From Cervus elaphus (lineage: Eukaryota; Chordata; Mammalia; Artiodactyla; Cervidae), in contig NC_057825.1 of NCBI RefSeq assembly GCF_910594005.1, positions 45,291,037-45,355,036 on the forward strand: a stretch of 64,000 bases of DNA. Reading direction: 5' to 3'. A model generated the notes under the pieces. It worked only from the letters and a program-made list of their open reading frames with translations, had not been told where the DNA came from and made no database searches. Position 1 is the first letter of the stretch; every line of letters begins with the position of its first letter. A program made the translations under genes and the position numbers. This document shows, one piece after another, positions 47,971-61,559 of this stretch.

Positions 47971-50900
47971 TCCCTTTATTGGCTCAAACTTATTCCTGTA
48001 TTAATGAAAGCGGTTATTTATGTTTAGGTATTAGGTAACATTTTTAAATGAATTTTGATAACTGTTGACTTCCAAGTATTATTTTTAAGGTTATTGAGTA
48101 AAGGCAGCACTTGTATAAAATGAACATGTTCCTGAGATACCTTCTGTTCCCAAGAAACAAATCCCTCCTGTGACAGCTTGCTTGGCGCACATTTTACCTT
48201 TACTTGCAGTTAAAAAGCATCTTTCCTCTGGTTAGGAGCTGGGGGTAACAAAGCTGTAGAGTCCCTACAAAATATGAAAAGGGAATAGAAAAAGGAAACC
48301 TGCTTGGGTGAGCCTGTTTCCAGATGATTAAATTAGCTTTCTATGTATCTAAACTAAAACCTAAGCATTTGAAGTGCCTCATGTTTGTGGAGAATCAGCA
48401 ACTTCATATAATTGTTATTCTCCTAACTTTTTATATAGGTCTTTGGCAAAGATTGGCATTATTTCAGTAGAATATAATCATGCATAAAAGTCTTTTTAAA
48501 ATAACAAATAGTAAGATGTTTTAAATATACAGAGAGGAATATTGAAGTACTTTGTTTAATACTTTAGCTTTGTTAAAAGCTTTGATTTTCTTACTGGTGT
48601 TTGCCTATAGATAAGTTTTCTTGGAACAGTTCAAAGAGTTCAGTTTCAAATCGTATGCTGTATTTGAAATCAGCTTTCCATCAGTGGTTATGTATAATGT
48701 TCTTACCCTATAGCCCCATTGCCTACCTTGATATGTTTTGAATGTTAAAGAAACCAAACTTTGGCCAAAATGAGAACATGCTAATAGAAAATTAAATCTA
48801 TTGTGGGCATTTCTTGCTTGAATAAAAGTTAATCATATCAGGCCAGCCTCAACGTGTTTTACAAGAAAGCATACTGATAAACTGGCCATTGGAAATGTTT
48901 GGCTCGGTGGTGTTTAACTCTTGCAACAAGGCAGCGTCTCAGTTGTTATAAATCGTGAGAGAGAACAGGAATTGTCTCTTAAGTATGTCTGAATCTTGGT
49001 TTAGACACCCATTAGAATCATAGGCAAGTCATTTGATCTGAAGATGGTATCACAAAAGCTAATTCCTGAGTCAGTTATGAGGATATCAACAGTAGGATGC
49101 AGTTCTATCATTTTAGCATGTCTGAAAATCTGTGGCACCTTAAAAACTGTGGTGGCTAGGCAGTACTGTTGATATATTTCCCTGCTTGTCCATGTGTGAA
49201 TTCAATTAATAATTGTATGCATTTATTGCTATTTATAATTGTCTTACAAAAAATATTAAAGTGTCTTAGACTGGTCAGCAACAAAATGTTACTTCTATGC
49301 AAAAAGGCATACGAAGGCAGAAGGATATAAACTTGATGAGGGGGAGGAAATAATCATTGGAAGAATAATCACACTTCCATATTTTCTTAACATTAGTGGC
49401 AACCAAGTTTTTCTTGGGACCTAAGCAGGGAAACTGTCCATAAGCTATAATGCAAAGAATTGTTCACCAAATGCCAAGCAGTGCAATTTTATTTATAAGA
49501 AGTTGATACTGAAGTTTCAAAAAGGCTTCTGTAACTAATTTTTATTTTTAGTAAGGACTATTGTCATAGTTGAAAGTGTTTACTTGTTCTTGATGGTTTA
49601 TAAAAGTACATCTTGCAGTTAATACTTTAGAGTTGGGGAAAAAAAGCAGAAAGTAATGAAAAAAGTGTGAATTCAAACTTCACTGGCTATCAACCCCACA
49701 TTGAATCAGGTCTATGATAGGATCTAGGATACAGATTTGATGTCAAAAGACATGCAAGGATAGACTTGGTAAAAATGCAGTATTAGAATACTGCAAGATT
49801 AATTGGTCTGATGTGGTGGTGTATGTATTGGATTTTCCTCCCAGAAAGTTTCCAGCAGAATTCCATTCTGTAATGTGTGAAGACTTAAGTCTATAGAAAA
49901 GTTTAAAAAGTTAATGTCACATAGTCAGCCTTTTTCGATGTTCTGATTAGAAGAAACTCAAGGACAAAATGGATTATAAACAGTTACATAAAAATATACC
50001 TAAAAATAGTACTTTTGGTATTTAAAGTACTATAGTAAAATGAACAGTAATTGATGGGAGTTGTAAAGTTTCTTACCACTTTTTGTGCTTTTCATCTCTG
50101 ATACATTCTTGGTAAAGTTAACCATAATTCCATAATATATCTAGTCCATGTTTAGGTTTCCCCAACAGTTCCTAAGAATGTTTTTCATAGTTTGTGTTTT
50201 TCCCAAATGAGTTACCCAATTTAGGTTCATGCTTTTTGCATTTGTAGTCTTTAATTTCAGTGATTATTGTTCTCTTGAAAAATATTTGGTTATTACGCAC
50301 ATCTGTTTTTTAAAAGTATATTCTGTTTTTTCATGTTTATCTAACCATAGTTTATATTCTGTATTATCTGCTGTCCCAACTAACAAATCTCTCCTGCGTA
50401 CCTTTTCCCCGATAACTTTGCTTTCAGAGTACACTTAACATTTTTATTTACTATTTTATTATATAGTCCACAGGGAATAAGCCTCTATAGCTTGCAAAAT
50501 AGTTAACATATTTAATAATATTTTTATAAATCAGCATTTTGAGGTGTTTTTGCTCATGTTACAAGAAATTTAATAGTTACTTGTAGTTTATTTTGTGGTG
50601 CTCATATCAGTGATGTCTAGAGAACCAATACAGATCTTTGGGAAGTGTAGCTTTATGATAGAAGGTTTAGGCAGTTTAGAAATTTTTTTCTATCCCCAGA
50701 ACCTGATTATACCCCAAGGTCAAATATGGTTGTGGGAATTTCAGGTTTTATTCTTGGATCCTGGGCAGCATGGAAAATAAAAAGGTTCCCCTTTTAAGAT
50801 CCAGAAAAAGTTGCAGAACACTTTGGAATATTCCAATTTCCATAACCCCACCCAATAAGAGAAGCTGAGAAATACCATGTTGAAGCTGTATGCATTGCTG

Positions 50901-53900
50901 CTCTGAATAAAACTGGTGTTCTATTAATGAGAAAGCAGGAGAGTGAATTCAAAGTATTAACCATAAAAGTTGAGTGAAAAAGACAAAAGGCAGTTGACTC
51001 CATGAGAAAAGAAGTCTCTATGCTTTGAGGTATTGAAAATGCCAAAGAAATTGCTCCTCTTACAGTGGCAATTGTTTTTGTCATTCACTGTACACAATTG
51101 TCATTCACTGTACAGGGTGGCAAACAAAACTGTTACTCCTTGTCTTGGTTACTAATGGCCTTTACTTTTCAAGATGAGGAAACTGCTGAAGCTAGTATCC
51201 TGACATTCCAAGATGAAGACTTGAAAACCTAAAGGAATGGAGGCATTACAGAAGTTGAGGGAGTTAGGCCATGCCTGGGAGTTGGGAAAGTTTATATGGG
51301 AAACCTATTATTTACTTTGTGAAAAAGGGTTAGAGCCATAGTTCCATGCAAGTCGGGATACACTTTTTATTTTTGTGCTCTGGCAGGATTATCCATAAGA
51401 GATCCATTATGGGTGGACTGAATGTTAATTTTCTATACTTGCTATCCTAAACTGAAGTTACTGACCCAGACATCCTTTTTCTGCAACTGTGACAAGAAAA
51501 GAAACTAGGCCTTCCTCACTTTGATCTCAAAAGTTCTGAGATCAGACATTGAAAATGATACCAGACTTACTCTGCAAGGCTGCATCAGGTAAGAACCAAC
51601 CATTCCTAAGTATTTTTGGCCTCTTTGTGATTCATCCAGCTCTTAGACACAGAAAGTAGTGGTGTGTTTTCCATCTTGTTCTTCAGACTATTGGCCTACA
51701 AGAAACCGTATCCTTGAGTCCACCTCAAGTGTGAGTCTTAAAGACATTTGAAAAGTTGGGACCAAGTCCTGAGCTTTGGCTTTGACAAGCCTGCCCTTTA
51801 GGTTACATTAAGCATTACAACTGATGTGTTTGCTTGCTTATTTTAAAGACTAAGAGCAGAAATGGTTGGTCTGTCTATCGGAAGAAAAATTTCTGCTTCT
51901 GAAGGTGTTTACAACTAGATCACAAGTGAGCTGTTAAGAGGCTACAATATTAAAAATAGACCATGTAACAACTACTTACTATCTAATTTCTCTGTGCATA
52001 GCCACAAACAAAATCATCCTGATTTTAGTAAGCTAGATTGCTCCCCCAGGATATTCCTCTTTATTCTGTGAGGTGATGTGCAATAAATCTCCACTTGCAT
52101 AAGTATTTACACATATTGTGCTCCATAGAGCCTTAGCTGACTACACATTGCTTTCACTGGGCTGGGTAGGCTCTGCTTGTCTCTTAATTTAAAATCTCTT
52201 ATGCTTTCTGACCATCAAGATAAACAAAGGACTCCCTTAGAAACAATTCTTTTAAAAATTAATTAAAAAAAAATTTTTTTCACCTTTCATTAATTCAAGC
52301 TCTCCAAAACTTGTATTAAAACAAATTTTGTTTATTCAACTACATATAGTTTTAATACATAGCTAAGGTGGGAAATTGTGTTAATTCATAAATTGTACCT
52401 GTTAATACTCACCTAAGTTGTCAAGTTGTGAATCTCCTTAGTTCTTTTGTTATTTTATTTCTCATGTTATTTTGTCTCCATGAAGCAGGTGTGTGAATCT
52501 TCTATCATTTAAAAGAACTTCCAGAGTTTTTCTGAATTCAGTCATCATGTCACAAAATAAATAGATGATTAATATTAATAAGTTTCCTAGATTCAAAGAA
52601 ACCATAATCATTGAGTAGCTACAGGGTTCTTTAGATATAATAAAGTTACAACCTCAGGAAAGATTCACAGTTTTTGGCAAATCTGAACTATTAAGTTTCT
52701 CAGGCTGCCTTTGCAAATAAATTTGAGAATGTGCCTGGGTTTTTGGTCATCTATTCCATCAAGATGAATCATTTCAGAACATCTGTGGAATTTTGAAGAT
52801 AAGAGTTTTAGAATAATCTTGGAAAAATTTGCATTCAAACTGCATAGTCCAACTGAGGTTCTGTGAAAGTGTATTCTTTCATGAAACTTCTAAAATAGAA
52901 GCTGAAAACTCTTAAGTTTGAAAAATACTGTTTCTCACTGATTCTTAGAAAAAGGCTTTCTAAGAAAATTCCAATAAATATGCATTCAAATATCAAGAAA
53001 CCATGTATTCACAACTTTCTTCTGATTTTTGAATTTGAAGAAGAGGAAGAAAGAGACAAAGATGACAGTGTGAAACATCTTACCTGGAGTTTTTACCAGC
53101 ATGATAAAGTTACAGCCCCCCTCTTCCAAAACCTTTATACTTTGCTCACAAGGAACTTATGAGCTATGCCTTCTGGAATTGTCCCATGGAAATTTTCACA
53201 CTGTGAGCCAATAGAATGAATGAGAGGTATGACTTGTAAAGTGGGAGATAGAGTATTTGAAAGAGAAATGAGTTAAACTGGCAAATGGCTGAAACCTTTT
53301 GGGGCAGATCACTTCATAAAGTTGATATTGAGGTTGATTCCCCTTAAAAGTACTAGAGGGTACCTTTAGACAAGCATTTGTGTACCTAAAAGAAGCAAGT
53401 AATCCACTGTGAAGACCTGATCTTCAATATGCAGTATGGTTCAGGCTATACCTGTTAGATTTTCAAGTTTTGCACATAGAGAATAATTAAACATGAGGTT
53501 TATGAAATTTAGACTTCAGAGGCCCTGTCTCATAGGAGTCCTTTCCAAAGCCCTTCAGGGATCTTAGCTGTTCATAGTGATGGTCAATTCTTTTGATTTG
53601 TGATTTTTATGATTTCTGTTCTCAGAGTATTCACTTTTGTACATAATTTTATGTTTAATTTTGTATTCTTGAATCACCTCCTCCCTCCCTTAATTATGTT
53701 AGCTTTTGGATAACTGCAGAACCTGGATCCATCACTGTTTACACCATTTGTTACTTGTTTTCCTTCAGTTCCACAGTTACTTTGGGGGGGGATGGGGTTA
53801 TTCTTTTGAAAACAGGAAAATTAAATGAACCAGTGCATCCTAGATATTGTGATTCTTAAGCCTTCTTTCTTGGTTCCCAGGAAAACTAGTAGTTAGACCC

Positions 53901-54299
53901 TCAGGCTTCTGGCAGGAGACTCCAAGAAATCTCTGGAAATCTGACGAGCTCAGAGGGAAGGAACTAAACGTGCTGGCAGAAGTTCTCCAACTTTAACCTC
54001 AGTCAGACCCCTCTCCAATGAAGATCACAACAGACAAGCCCCACTCAGGGACAAAGCCTTCCGGTTAATTTTTTTATTCTCATGCTTTAAGTATGAACAA
54101 CTTAAGGATTACCAGGCATCTGAGGGCAGCCTCAATAGGAAAGGATAAAACAGGAAACAAATGGGAAAAAAATGAAAACAATGCACAGGCAAGTAAAGTA
54201 ATACAGACAAAAACTATTACCAATAACTTCAGTAGTTAAGCTATAGCAACCAAGAAATAAGAAAATAGTAATACATTAGAAATTTAGAGAAAAAAGCTT
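47971..54299. other. Intergenic DNA downstream of XPO1, few repeats
   Basis: 6.3 kb with no CpG island, no splice-flanked ORF and no SINE or LINE I recognise. Contains a 20-bp tandem duplication at 51078-51114 and short open frames without family resemblance. Either old unique DNA or repeats too diverged to see by eye. Confidence 0.5.
51078..51114. repeat. 20-bp-period tandem duplication
   Basis: TTGTCATTCACTGTACA at 51078-51094 is repeated at 51098-51114 with CAA between. Confidence 0.85.
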
Positions 54300-54592
54300 A
54301 ATTAACAATTTTTTTAAGATTTGGAGTTTGTTTATTTTGACTGTACTTGGTCTTTGTTGCTTTGTGAGGGCTTTCTCTAGTTTTGGCAAATAGGGGCTAC
54401 TCTTCATTACAGTGTGTGGGCTTCTTGTGGCTTCTCTTGTGGAGCACAGGCTATAGGTGTGCAGGCTTCTGCAGTTGTGGCACACGGGCTTCGTTGCTCT
54501 GAGGCATGTGGAGTCTTCTCAGACCAGGGATCGAACACAGGTTCCCTGCATTAGCAGATGGCTCCCTATCTCCTGTACCACAGGGAGATCCT
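54300..54592 (-). mobile_element. CHR-type SINE
   Basis: Long reversed copy with the repeated 'gggcttc...' segments and a reversed head near 'accagggatcgaacacaggt'. Confidence 0.75.
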
Positions 54593-54904
54593 GCTAATTA
54601 AATTTTAAATTTCTGCTATTCTGTAAAGGTTTAAGTTGAAGTCTTCCCAAAATAGAGTAAAAAGACAAATCACACAAAATAGAGATAATGACATTTGCAT
54701 ACATAATGAAATGAATACTGCTTTAAGTCTAGTAATCATCTGTCCCCATGAGAAGTTATTACAGTATTACCATTTTCCTTATGCTGTATATTACATCCTC
54801 GTGGCTTATTTATTTTGTAACTGGAGGACTGTACCTCTTAATCCCTTCACCTATTTCACCCCAAGTCTGTTTCTGTTTTATGTTTGTTTTGCTCTTCATT
54901 TTTA

Positions 54905-55157
54905 TTTTATTATTTTTTGTCTGTGCTGGGTCTTCATGGCTGCTTGTGGGCTTTCTTTAGTTGCAGCGAGTGAGGGTTGCTTTTCATTGCAGCACACATT
55001 GTGGTGGCTTCACTTGTTGCAGAGCACGGGCTCTAGAGTTGTGGCATATGGGCTCAGTTGCCCCACAGCATGTAGAATCTTTCTGGACCCGGGATTGAAC
55101 AAATGTCCCTTGCATTGCAAGGCGGATTCTTAATGACTGCATGACCAGGGAAGTCCC
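54905..55157 (-). mobile_element. CHR-type SINE
   Basis: Reversed copy: 'ctgtgctgggtcttcatggc', 'tgactgcatgaccagggaag'. It creates most of a 165-codon open frame that is not a gene. Confidence 0.75.
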
Positions 55158-55609
55158 TGTTTTGCTTTTTAGATTCCGCCTTTGTAATCATTTTAATAGT
55201 TGGCCCATCTGGAATTTTAGTGTAAGATGCTATTATTCTACTGCATATATTTCATATTTTCCTATTCATATTTTTATAGATAGATGTAATCCTAGTATAT
55301 ATACAATTTATATATATTCCTTAGTCTGGAGACTCTTAAATTATTTTGGAGGAAAATGTAATGAAAGTTAGTAACCCTCCTTGTAGGCAAATGCATATGT
55401 TCCCTAAATTTTGTATATAATTTCAGGTCTCTAATTTGATGTAGTTTTTACACAAATACTACCTTACATACACTGGGCTTTTTCACCTAGTGAGGTGACA
55501 TATCTTGCCTGTTGTCCCATATCAGTATGTAAAGAGCTTCCTCTTCATTTTTTAGGGCTGTGTTATATTCCATTAGAAGAATATACCGTCAGTAATTTAA
55601 CCATATAGT

Positions 55610-55790
55610 CTATAAAATGGGAATAACACCCACCCATAAAGTACCTGCACATAACACTTACCCATAAGGTTACACCTACCCATCTGTAAGATGGGAATAA
55701 TACCTACATCATAAGGTTATGAAGATTAAATGAGTTTATACATATAAAGCATTTAGAACAATGTTCAGTCCAGAAATAAGTGATAATTTC
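55610..55790 (-). mobile_element. MIR SINE
   Basis: Reversed MIR: 'gatgggaataatacctacat', 'gaagattaaatgagtttata'. A partial internal duplication of the 'cacccacccataa' part is visible. Confidence 0.6.
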
Positions 55791-57805
55791 TTGCTACTAC
55801 GCTAAAGAAGCTTATACATGTGTGACTATATACAAATGGTAAATTTCCAGAAGTGAAATAGTTGTATCAATGGGTTTGTGTGTTTGTAACTAATGGATAT
55901 AGATATAGGCTGAAGTATGGCTTTAGTTGCTACAATGTGAAAAATTGTGTGAATTCTTTAAGTGCATTAGTTCAAGCTAATTATTCTAACATACCATGAT
56001 CACTGATAAATGGGTCTCCTGTGATAGTGACATCTGAGAAACATTTGCAGCATTTCTGGCAGTTCAATTCATTTCAGAACAGGAAACCTGCCGTTTAGAA
56101 GGATCTGTTTATCCTTATTATGTATAATAGTTGCTGCTATTCCTAAATAAAATTTTTACTCTGGTTTTATTTTTGTTGTAATTTTTTATATGTATACACT
56201 GGATACCTTATAACAAAATATTAAAAACAAACACCCAGGATATTAAGACAGCAGAGTTGGAAAAGTTTCATAACTGTCCTTTAAAATATAAAGTTGAATC
56301 TGCTGGAGGACAAAAGGGAGATAGTACTACTGATGGACTGAAGCCTGAATTTGGGACACCGTACAAAATAAGAACAATCCAGAATGTCTTTTGATACTGT
56401 GGAAGAATTGGTACAATAATAAAGCAATTAGTTGTATTTCCAGAATGAAAAATAACTTATTTTAACAATCTATATTGTTACTATATATTGCTTATTGCAG
56501 GTTACCTAAATGTAGATACAATTTAAAATAGTTAAATATATTATTAAAGGTTTAAAGTGCTAATAACTGCATATTCCATCTAAATGGCAATTGTTACAGG
56601 TTATGAGTATTAAAACAATATCATGTTTATATTCAGCAATAGAAGAAAAAATAGTAGTTATGTATGCAATAAAAGGGTACATCTCAAAAGCATTATGTAG
56701 ATGAAAGAAGCCAGACACAAAGGAGTAAATACCTCCAACTGCATTTTTATAAAATTCATGAGAAAACAAAACTAATGTAAAATAATAGTGATTACATGGG
56801 TACTATACAACTTTCAAAACTCATCAAAATAAAGATTTAATAAGTATATTTTTATATTAATTAAACATTAATTGAAAAACAATAACAATTAAGATATAAT
56901 AGCATGTTTCTGTGCATGCTTTATGTACAATAAACGATTAGAAACCATAACTTTCAAGAGTTTTAAAAATCAAGATGGTGATAAAAGCAAGAAAAGTTGC
57001 ATGTATTTACATTTATGTTGATATGTAAAATATATTTAGACATATATTTACAACCATCAACTGATTTTAATTCTATAGTTAAAATAACTGCAACAACATT
57101 TTCAGGTATAAAATATTTTTGAAGACTTGCAAAAAACAGAACATATAATGATCTAGATAATGGTTCTGCTTTTTTGCAAAACACATCTACTGAATTGTGA
57201 AAACTTAGGAAAATATATATCAAAGTGGTAAAATTTTGTCATTGATGACATTTCAGGTGTTTTATAAGTAAATTGTAATAATTAAATAGAAAAAAAATCA
57301 CTTTAAATTACTAAGTTTCAAAGACGTTAGTTGTTTTTACTGATTTTATGGACTTGATAGAAACATCTGAAATAACAGATCAAACTTTATTGCTAGTATG
57401 TTAAAAATAAGTTCAATAAGAAATCTTACATAAAATTCAAATTGAATTTAGTATAGACTGGTTAGAAAGAAAGTTTGGACTTCTAACCAAAAGCTTAGAA
57501 AATTTTCTGGATATTTTAAGCTAACACTAATTTACTGTACGCAACTATCTCTGGATGATGTGATTTAAAAATGTAAATCACTATAGATAGTTTGATTTTT
57601 CTATATCAAATCAAAAGATCAAAGAAATTATATGGTTGAAAGGTAGGGAATTGAAATAAAAAATAATTGAATAATCAAAATAATTTTAAAATTGGAAGAA
57701 TATTTGGACTTCCACAGGCAACCTGTTGTACAAGAGCTGAAAAAGCAGTTTAGAAATTGAATCAAGCCTCATATATTTAGTTTAGAAATTTAGAAAATTT
57801 AGAAA
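55791..57805. other. AT-rich intergenic stretch
   Basis: 2 kb of very AT-rich sequence, possibly decayed L1, with no gene or RNA recognised. Confidence 0.4.
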
Positions 57806-57905
57806 TTGTGGGGACTTCCCTGGTTGTCCAGTGGTTGACTCCGTGCTTTCAGTCCCTGATAGGGGAACTGAAATCCCACAAACTTCACAGTGCCACCAAG
57901 AAAGA
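57806..57905 (+). mobile_element. CHR-type SINE
   Basis: 'gggacttccctggttgtcca' head, ending in an AAGAAAG tail. Confidence 0.7.
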
Positions 57906-59021
57906 AAGAAATGGAATTATGTAATTGGAGACTTTGGGAAATAAAATTTTTTAAAAGGTTTAACTGTAAAAAAATATTCCAATGTCAGTTTTTTTGGCTT
58001 TATCAGAAGCCACTTTGAGTTATTAAAGCTGATAGATTAATTCAATAATTGATTTAAATGATTAAATGTATACAAATATAAAAAATTAGGAAACTATGAA
58101 AGACAAAGTGAAAGATATAAATGAAATGAAATATTAAAAAATTATCAAAATTACATATGTATAAGCACGTTTGATCATTAAAGTGAAGTGAAAAATACAA
58201 TGAGCAGTTCTTTCAACAGAGTCTAGAACCTTGGCCAGACTATTAGCAGGTTCTACAGATTGAAGCTGAGTGAAAAATAATATTACTAAGCTAAGTAATT
58301 ATGGGATTCCAATAAATAAATTTATGACTTACTTGATAGAGAAATTAAACATACAAAATTTCAGTATGATAAAAGTTAGAAAATTTTCAAAGTAATTTTT
58401 AGGGTAGTTCAGCAGAAACTGAGAGAAATTCTCAATCTTTTTAATATAGCTACTGACTTAGTTTAATGGGGAAGACTTTGGAACAGTTGTTAAATCTTTG
58501 TAGGGCTGCATTTACTTAGCTAAGTGACAGTTATATCAAATAAAAACTAACATCAATAATTTCTTAAAATCAATCAAAGACTTGGTAATTATAAGGACAA
58601 TTTCATGATTACGTCCTAACTTGATACTATCTATAATTATGTATTTTTAGTTTATTTAGGGAATAAAAAGGAGTATATTAATTATTTAATTAAATTAATT
58701 TAATTTAATTTATTAATTTTTGAATATCATTCCTGGCTTGCATAAATATTGTATTTTTTTCCCCTTCACAAGCATTTATGAGAATTACTGTTTCTCTTCT
58801 TTTTTTTTTTGAAAAAGTGTTTTGTTGCTTGGAACGTTTTGAGAATTTTCAAGGACAGAAGGTAAGTACAGATTACCTTCCTTTCATTTAGTATTTTCCA
58901 TCTGACTCAGGTTTTACAAAGATAAAATTTTTTTAAAATAGTGCAATTTCACCTTTCATAAGCTTCTTTGCTATTATTTCAGTTTGATAGGGATCTTTCA
59001 GACTGATCTTTTAGCCTGCTA
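57906..59021. other. AT-rich intergenic stretch
   Basis: Nothing recognised. A TTAA/TTAAT-rich simple segment lies around 58675-58725. Confidence 0.4.
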
Positions 59022-59222
59022 GGGCTTCCCTGGTGGCTCAGAGGGTAAAGAGTCTGCCTGCCATGCGGGAGACCCAGGTTTGATCTCTGGGTTGGGAAGA
59101 TCCCCTGGAGAAGGAAATGGCAACACACTCCAGTATTCTTGCTTGGAGAATCCCCATGGACAGAGGAGCCTGGCGGGCTACAGGCCATGGGGTTGTAAAG
59201 AGTTGGACATGACTGAGCGACC
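59022..59222 (+). mobile_element. Bov-tA SINE
   Basis: Near-consensus, GGGCTTCCCTGGTGGCTCAG to TTGGACATGACTGAGCGAC. Confidence 0.92.
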
Positions 59223-59479
59223 ACTCAAGGATCTTTCTAATCCGTTGACTATCTAATAGTGGGCACACATTAGAAAGCAATTTCAGTGTCCCATTATCTT
59301 CTAAACTTGTCTAACAGACTGCAAGTTGCTGTCATTCTCTATAACCCAAAAGTGGGTTGGTGGTCTTATGGCTGTAGCCTGGCCACCATGGCAACATTAT
59401 GAGCCCCTGGTACTTCTGAGGTGAAGTTCAGGAAGATGTTTAGTAAGTAAATGTTTTTCAGTTCTACAAATGCTGAGTC

Positions 59480-59914
59480 TGATTTTTGTGTACTGGGTTC
59501 TGTTAGTTGCTAAAATTGCAATGACGAGTAAAATACCTGGGGCCCTGTGTGCCACCAAAGATAACAAAAAAAAATAAAAAAGCGTTCAGTGCCATGAAAG
59601 GAGTGTGTACAACTTGTGGTAAGGTACGAAAGTGGCGTACCTAATCCAGAATTGATTGGGCATGATGGGGAAGGCAAGGGACACTTTTGAGTAGCCTTCG
59701 AGAACCAAGGAGTCAGCTTCATGGAGAAGGCAAAAGAGGCAGAGGTAACAGCAAGAGTGAATGCCCCAAAGCACAGAGTGGTGTGATGTGTCTCCAGTAC
59801 ACAGAAGGGAACACATAGAGGCAGAGTGGTTCTTCTCTCCCTCATTAGCCATCCTCCTGTATAACAAGGGTGGGAGTTTTTGGGGATCTGTTGATGACTA
59901 ATAATAAGCTGCTG
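59480..59914. other. Probable diverged ancient repeat
   Basis: Segments such as 'cagaggtaacagcaagagtg' resemble old mammalian LINE-type repeats, but I cannot name the family. A 136-codon frame on the - strand has no domain I recognise. Confidence 0.3.
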
Positions 59915-60095
59915 TAACATTTAATCCTCTCAAGAAACTTGTCAGATGCCATCATCCCTGTTTTACAGATGAAAGGAATCTAAACAGGTCAGGTTTTCAC
60001 TTGCCCATGGTGACAGAATGAAGGAATGACAGAACAGTTAGGATACAAATCCTGGCCTTCTGGCTCCAGGTATTCTTTCCACCACTGTTAGGATG
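59915..60095 (+). mobile_element. MIR SINE
   Basis: Contains 'ttaatcctctcaagaaac', 'ctgttttacagatgaaagga', 'aatcctggccttctggctcc', in MIR order. Confidence 0.7.
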
Positions 60096-60668
60096 GCACA
60101 GTGCAGTCCAGTGGAGGAAGACAGGGATGTGTGAGCATCAAACAGGATTACAAATAAGGTGTGAAAATGATGCTTTGATGTTAGAAAATTCTGTCTGAAA
60201 GTAATAGCATTAGGTCTTTTAAGAATGATCTGTTGCTCAATCTCAATAGTAATCTTGAAAGTACAATTTAAAACAATGAGACAACATTTCACACAAAGAT
60301 TAAAGGTCTTACAAGACCAAGTTTGGTGAGGATATGAAAAAACAGGAAATCTCATGCTTGCTGCTGTGAGTATAATTAGCACATTCACTAATGTGGAGAG
60401 CAATTTAGCAATATCTAGAAAAGTTGAAGAGGTATATATTTCTGAGATTCTTTTGCGCACATATCCAAGGAGTTGTACAAGAATGTTTATTGCACTATTG
60501 TTTCTAACAGCAAAAACTGGAAATAAACTAAGTGTCCAACACAATGGACAAATTGTAATATAGTCATATACTGGGATACCATGCATAGTTAACAATGAAT
60601 GAACTAAGATAAATTTCAAAAATTACTTGAGTGAAAAACTCAATTTGCAAAATAGTATACCATCTACG

Positions 60669-60875
60669 TGGGCTTCCTAGGTGGCACTTGTGGTAAGAAC
60701 CCACCTGCCAAAGCCGAAGAAGTAAGATCCCCTGGAAGATCCCCTGGAGGAGGGCGTGGCAACCCACTCCAGGGTTAGGGTTAGGGTTAGGGAAAATCCC
60801 ATGGACAGAGGAGCCTGGCGGGCTACAGTCCATGGGGGCACACAGAGTCAAACACAACTGAAGTGACTTAGCACA
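60669..60875 (+). mobile_element. Bov-tA SINE with telomere-like insert
   Basis: GGGCTTCCTAGGTGGCAC head to AGTCAAACACAACTGAAGTGAC. The middle is abnormal: GATCCCCTGGAA is duplicated and a TTAGGG run replaces the usual sequence. Confidence 0.88.
60772..60792. repeat. Interstitial telomere-like (TTAGGG)n
   Basis: Perfect GGGTTA units, three and a half copies (21 bp), inside the SINE body where consensus has 'tattcttgcctgga'. Confidence 0.9.
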
Positions 60876-61244
60876 CACGCATACTATCTACTTAAAGTTT
60901 GAAAAATACGCCAAATTGTTGTATATTTTTTAATTCATATAATGCTATGTATTGGTAATATAAAGACACATGTAGTTCTGGGAAAATACCAAATTTAGAT
61001 AAGAGATTATGATTATTTGGGAGAATAAGGGTGTAAAAAGGTTGTTGGGAAGAGGGAGTTTGATGTTTTGTTTCATAAAAAAAAAATAAACCAAATGTGG
61101 ATAAAGGATTTAAAAGAGCAGAATAGTTGATAGATGGGTATTGTGTTACTGTCTACTGCAATATTTTACAGAAATTTTTGAAAAACAAGGAAACTGACAG
61201 TTTATCTGCAAAGTGGGAATTTTTTTTTTTTTTAACAAACTGAC

Positions 61245-61442
61245 TTTTAAAACTTTTATTTATTTATTTATTTATTTATGCTTTTTTACTTGGCTATGCC
61301 AGGTCTTAGTTGCAGCATTCAGGATCTTGGTTGTGGCATTCCAGACCTTTAGTTGTGGCATACAGGTCCTAGTTCCCTGACCAGGAAAACCCGAGCCCCC
61401 TGCATTGGGAGTGCAGACCCACTGGACTGCCAGCGAAGTCCC
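61245..61442 (-). mobile_element. CHR-type SINE
   Basis: TTTA-repeat tail, 'gccaggtcttagttgcagca', reversed head 'cactggactgccagcgaagt'. Confidence 0.75.
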
Positions 61443-61559
61443 AAGAGTGTTGTTTTGTTGGTGTTTTCAAAATTAGTTTGTAAAAAAAAATACTGTAATG
61501 CATTAGAAGGTTGCTAAATCAAGTTAGTATTTTTTAAATGACTAATTTTTTAATAACTT

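Larger units (their letters stand above)
60220..61190 (+). mobile_element. Old L1 3' region, interrupted by Bov-tA
   Basis: Forward ORF2 C-terminal and 3' UTR-like sequence ('aaaactggaaataaactaag', 'gtgtccaacacaatggacaa'). A 193-codon - strand frame here is only its antisense. Confidence 0.65.

Noticed and set aside
54636..55133. 165-codon open frame on the + strand
   Set aside because: Its second half is a reversed CHR SINE and its first half is AT-rich intergenic DNA.
59022..59100. tRNA-like A/B boxes in SINE heads as tRNA genes
   Set aside because: The heads of Bov-tA and CHR elements descend from tRNA but cannot fold as a full cloverleaf and are dispersed repeats.
59510..59920. 136-codon and 93-codon overlapping frames on the - strand
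   Set aside because: Two overlapping frames over what looks like diverged repeat sequence, with no recognisable protein.
60038..60619. 193-codon open frame on the - strand, the longest in the window
   Set aside because: It is antisense to an old L1 3' region and a MIR. The translation has no domain I recognise.
60772..60792. TTAGGG run as a chromosome end or subtelomere
   Set aside because: Only 21 bp, inside a SINE and with ordinary sequence on both sides.
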